Positions 63,484-64,000 of a stretch of 64,000 nt of DNA are shown here, piece after piece (the first letter of the stretch is position 1; every line of letters starts with the position of its first letter). The position numbers were made by a program, and so were the translations under genes. Source of the DNA: Amphibalanus amphitrite (Eukaryota; Arthropoda; Thecostraca; Balanomorpha; Balanidae); contig NW_024881503.1 in assembly GCF_019059575.1 (NCBI RefSeq), positions 682,001 through 746,000 of the forward strand, in the 5' to 3' direction. The notes under the pieces were generated by a model. That model did not search any database. It was not told the origin of the DNA and saw only the letters and a program-made list of their open reading frames with translations.

Positions 63484-64000
63484 CTTAAAAAGTGATAAAA
63501 AATGAACCCATTGATACTTTTTCACAAAGCACGTGCAAAAGAAAGGAATACTAACGCCGGTTCCTCCCGTGAGACGCCCACGCTATAGCAGTCTGAGCCG
63601 CCGCGCGTGTAGGGCCAGCAGTGAAGTGACTACTTGTCCAGTGCGGTGGTACTCATGCGCGGCGGCTCTGGTGTTACTGCCGTAGCAGACGCTGCAGTCT
63701 CCTCGTTGAACTCCGTGCCAAGAGATGGAACTCCAAAATCGTTGGCCGTTTGTAGCCCGCCAACGGTGATGGAGTTACCAGATCCAGACACTAGTCGGTT
63801 GCCAGGTCGCAGACGCTAGTCGAGGGTTGCCATATCTAGACACTTGTCGGTCTACCGGCTCCAGGCACTGGGCAACAGCTACCAGATACGATAATCGATT
63901 AATTTTAGTGCTGTCTCTTCGCACTACCATAGCAGCAGCCATGGAACGGAATTAAAGATAGTTATGGGAAAATTAATGGGAATATCCCTTTACAAAAGAC
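63484..64000. other. no gene recognised
   Basis: A short repeat of CAGACRCTAGTCGG and CACTTGTCGG type lies at 63780-63850. A 61-codon frame at 63634-63819 has no recognisable features. Confidence 0.3.

Overview
The window is animal nuclear DNA. It holds spliced genes with GT/AG introns, AATAAA polyadenylation signals, TATA boxes and a very heavy load of transposons and tandem repeats. The proteins (Protein RED, an SLC22-type transporter, an i-type/destabilase lysozyme) and the repeat types suggest an arthropod, plausibly a crustacean. A barnacle is only a guess from the GC-rich compact coding style next to AT-rich, TE-filled spacers. No prokaryotic operon, CRISPR array, rRNA or convincing tRNA was seen.

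Layout. 0-10.8 kb: a 22-bp minisatellite and several DNA-transposon derivatives that insert at TTAA. 11.0-14.5 kb: a compact gene pair facing each other, an i-type lysozyme-like gene (+) and Protein RED (-, intronless). 15.3-17.0 kb: a non-autonomous DNA transposon flanked by a 4-bp ACAT duplication. 17.4-23.8 kb: a giant inverted repeat made of about 43 copies of a 144-bp satellite unit, ending on both sides in the same 156-bp segment. 24.4-25.2 kb: two small MITEs. 25.29-33.29 kb: an apparently intact tyrosine-recombinase retrotransposon (Ngaro/DIRS order) on the minus strand, with split direct repeats, Gag-like, RT-RNase H and tyrosine recombinase ORFs, and a 1.45-kb minisatellite in its leader. 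33.4-38.8 kb: a complete nine-coding-exon SLC22-family transporter (+, 547 aa). 41.0-58.6 kb: dense transposon territory, most of it inside the single 11.5-kb intron of a two-exon gene for a small secreted Ala/Pro/Thr-rich protein (47308-59292, +). 61.7-62.1 kb: the first exon of another secreted, Cys-rich protein. The window ends with a PIF/Harbinger-like MITE.

The most distinctive biology is in the repeats. At least seven long elements share one plan: a TTAA (or TTAT/ATAA) target, a CCC-starting terminal inverted repeat, a subterminal G-run/C-run hairpin whose short core is specific to each family and present at both ends, and interiors full of AGGTCA/TGACCT half-sites. Two of these insertions interrupt minisatellites so cleanly that the pre-insertion unit can be recognised. 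The other standouts are the satellite palindrome and the Ngaro-like element.

The host genes do not form a pathway together. Exon coordinates for the spliced genes were worked out by hand from reading frame and splice sites, and need transcript confirmation.
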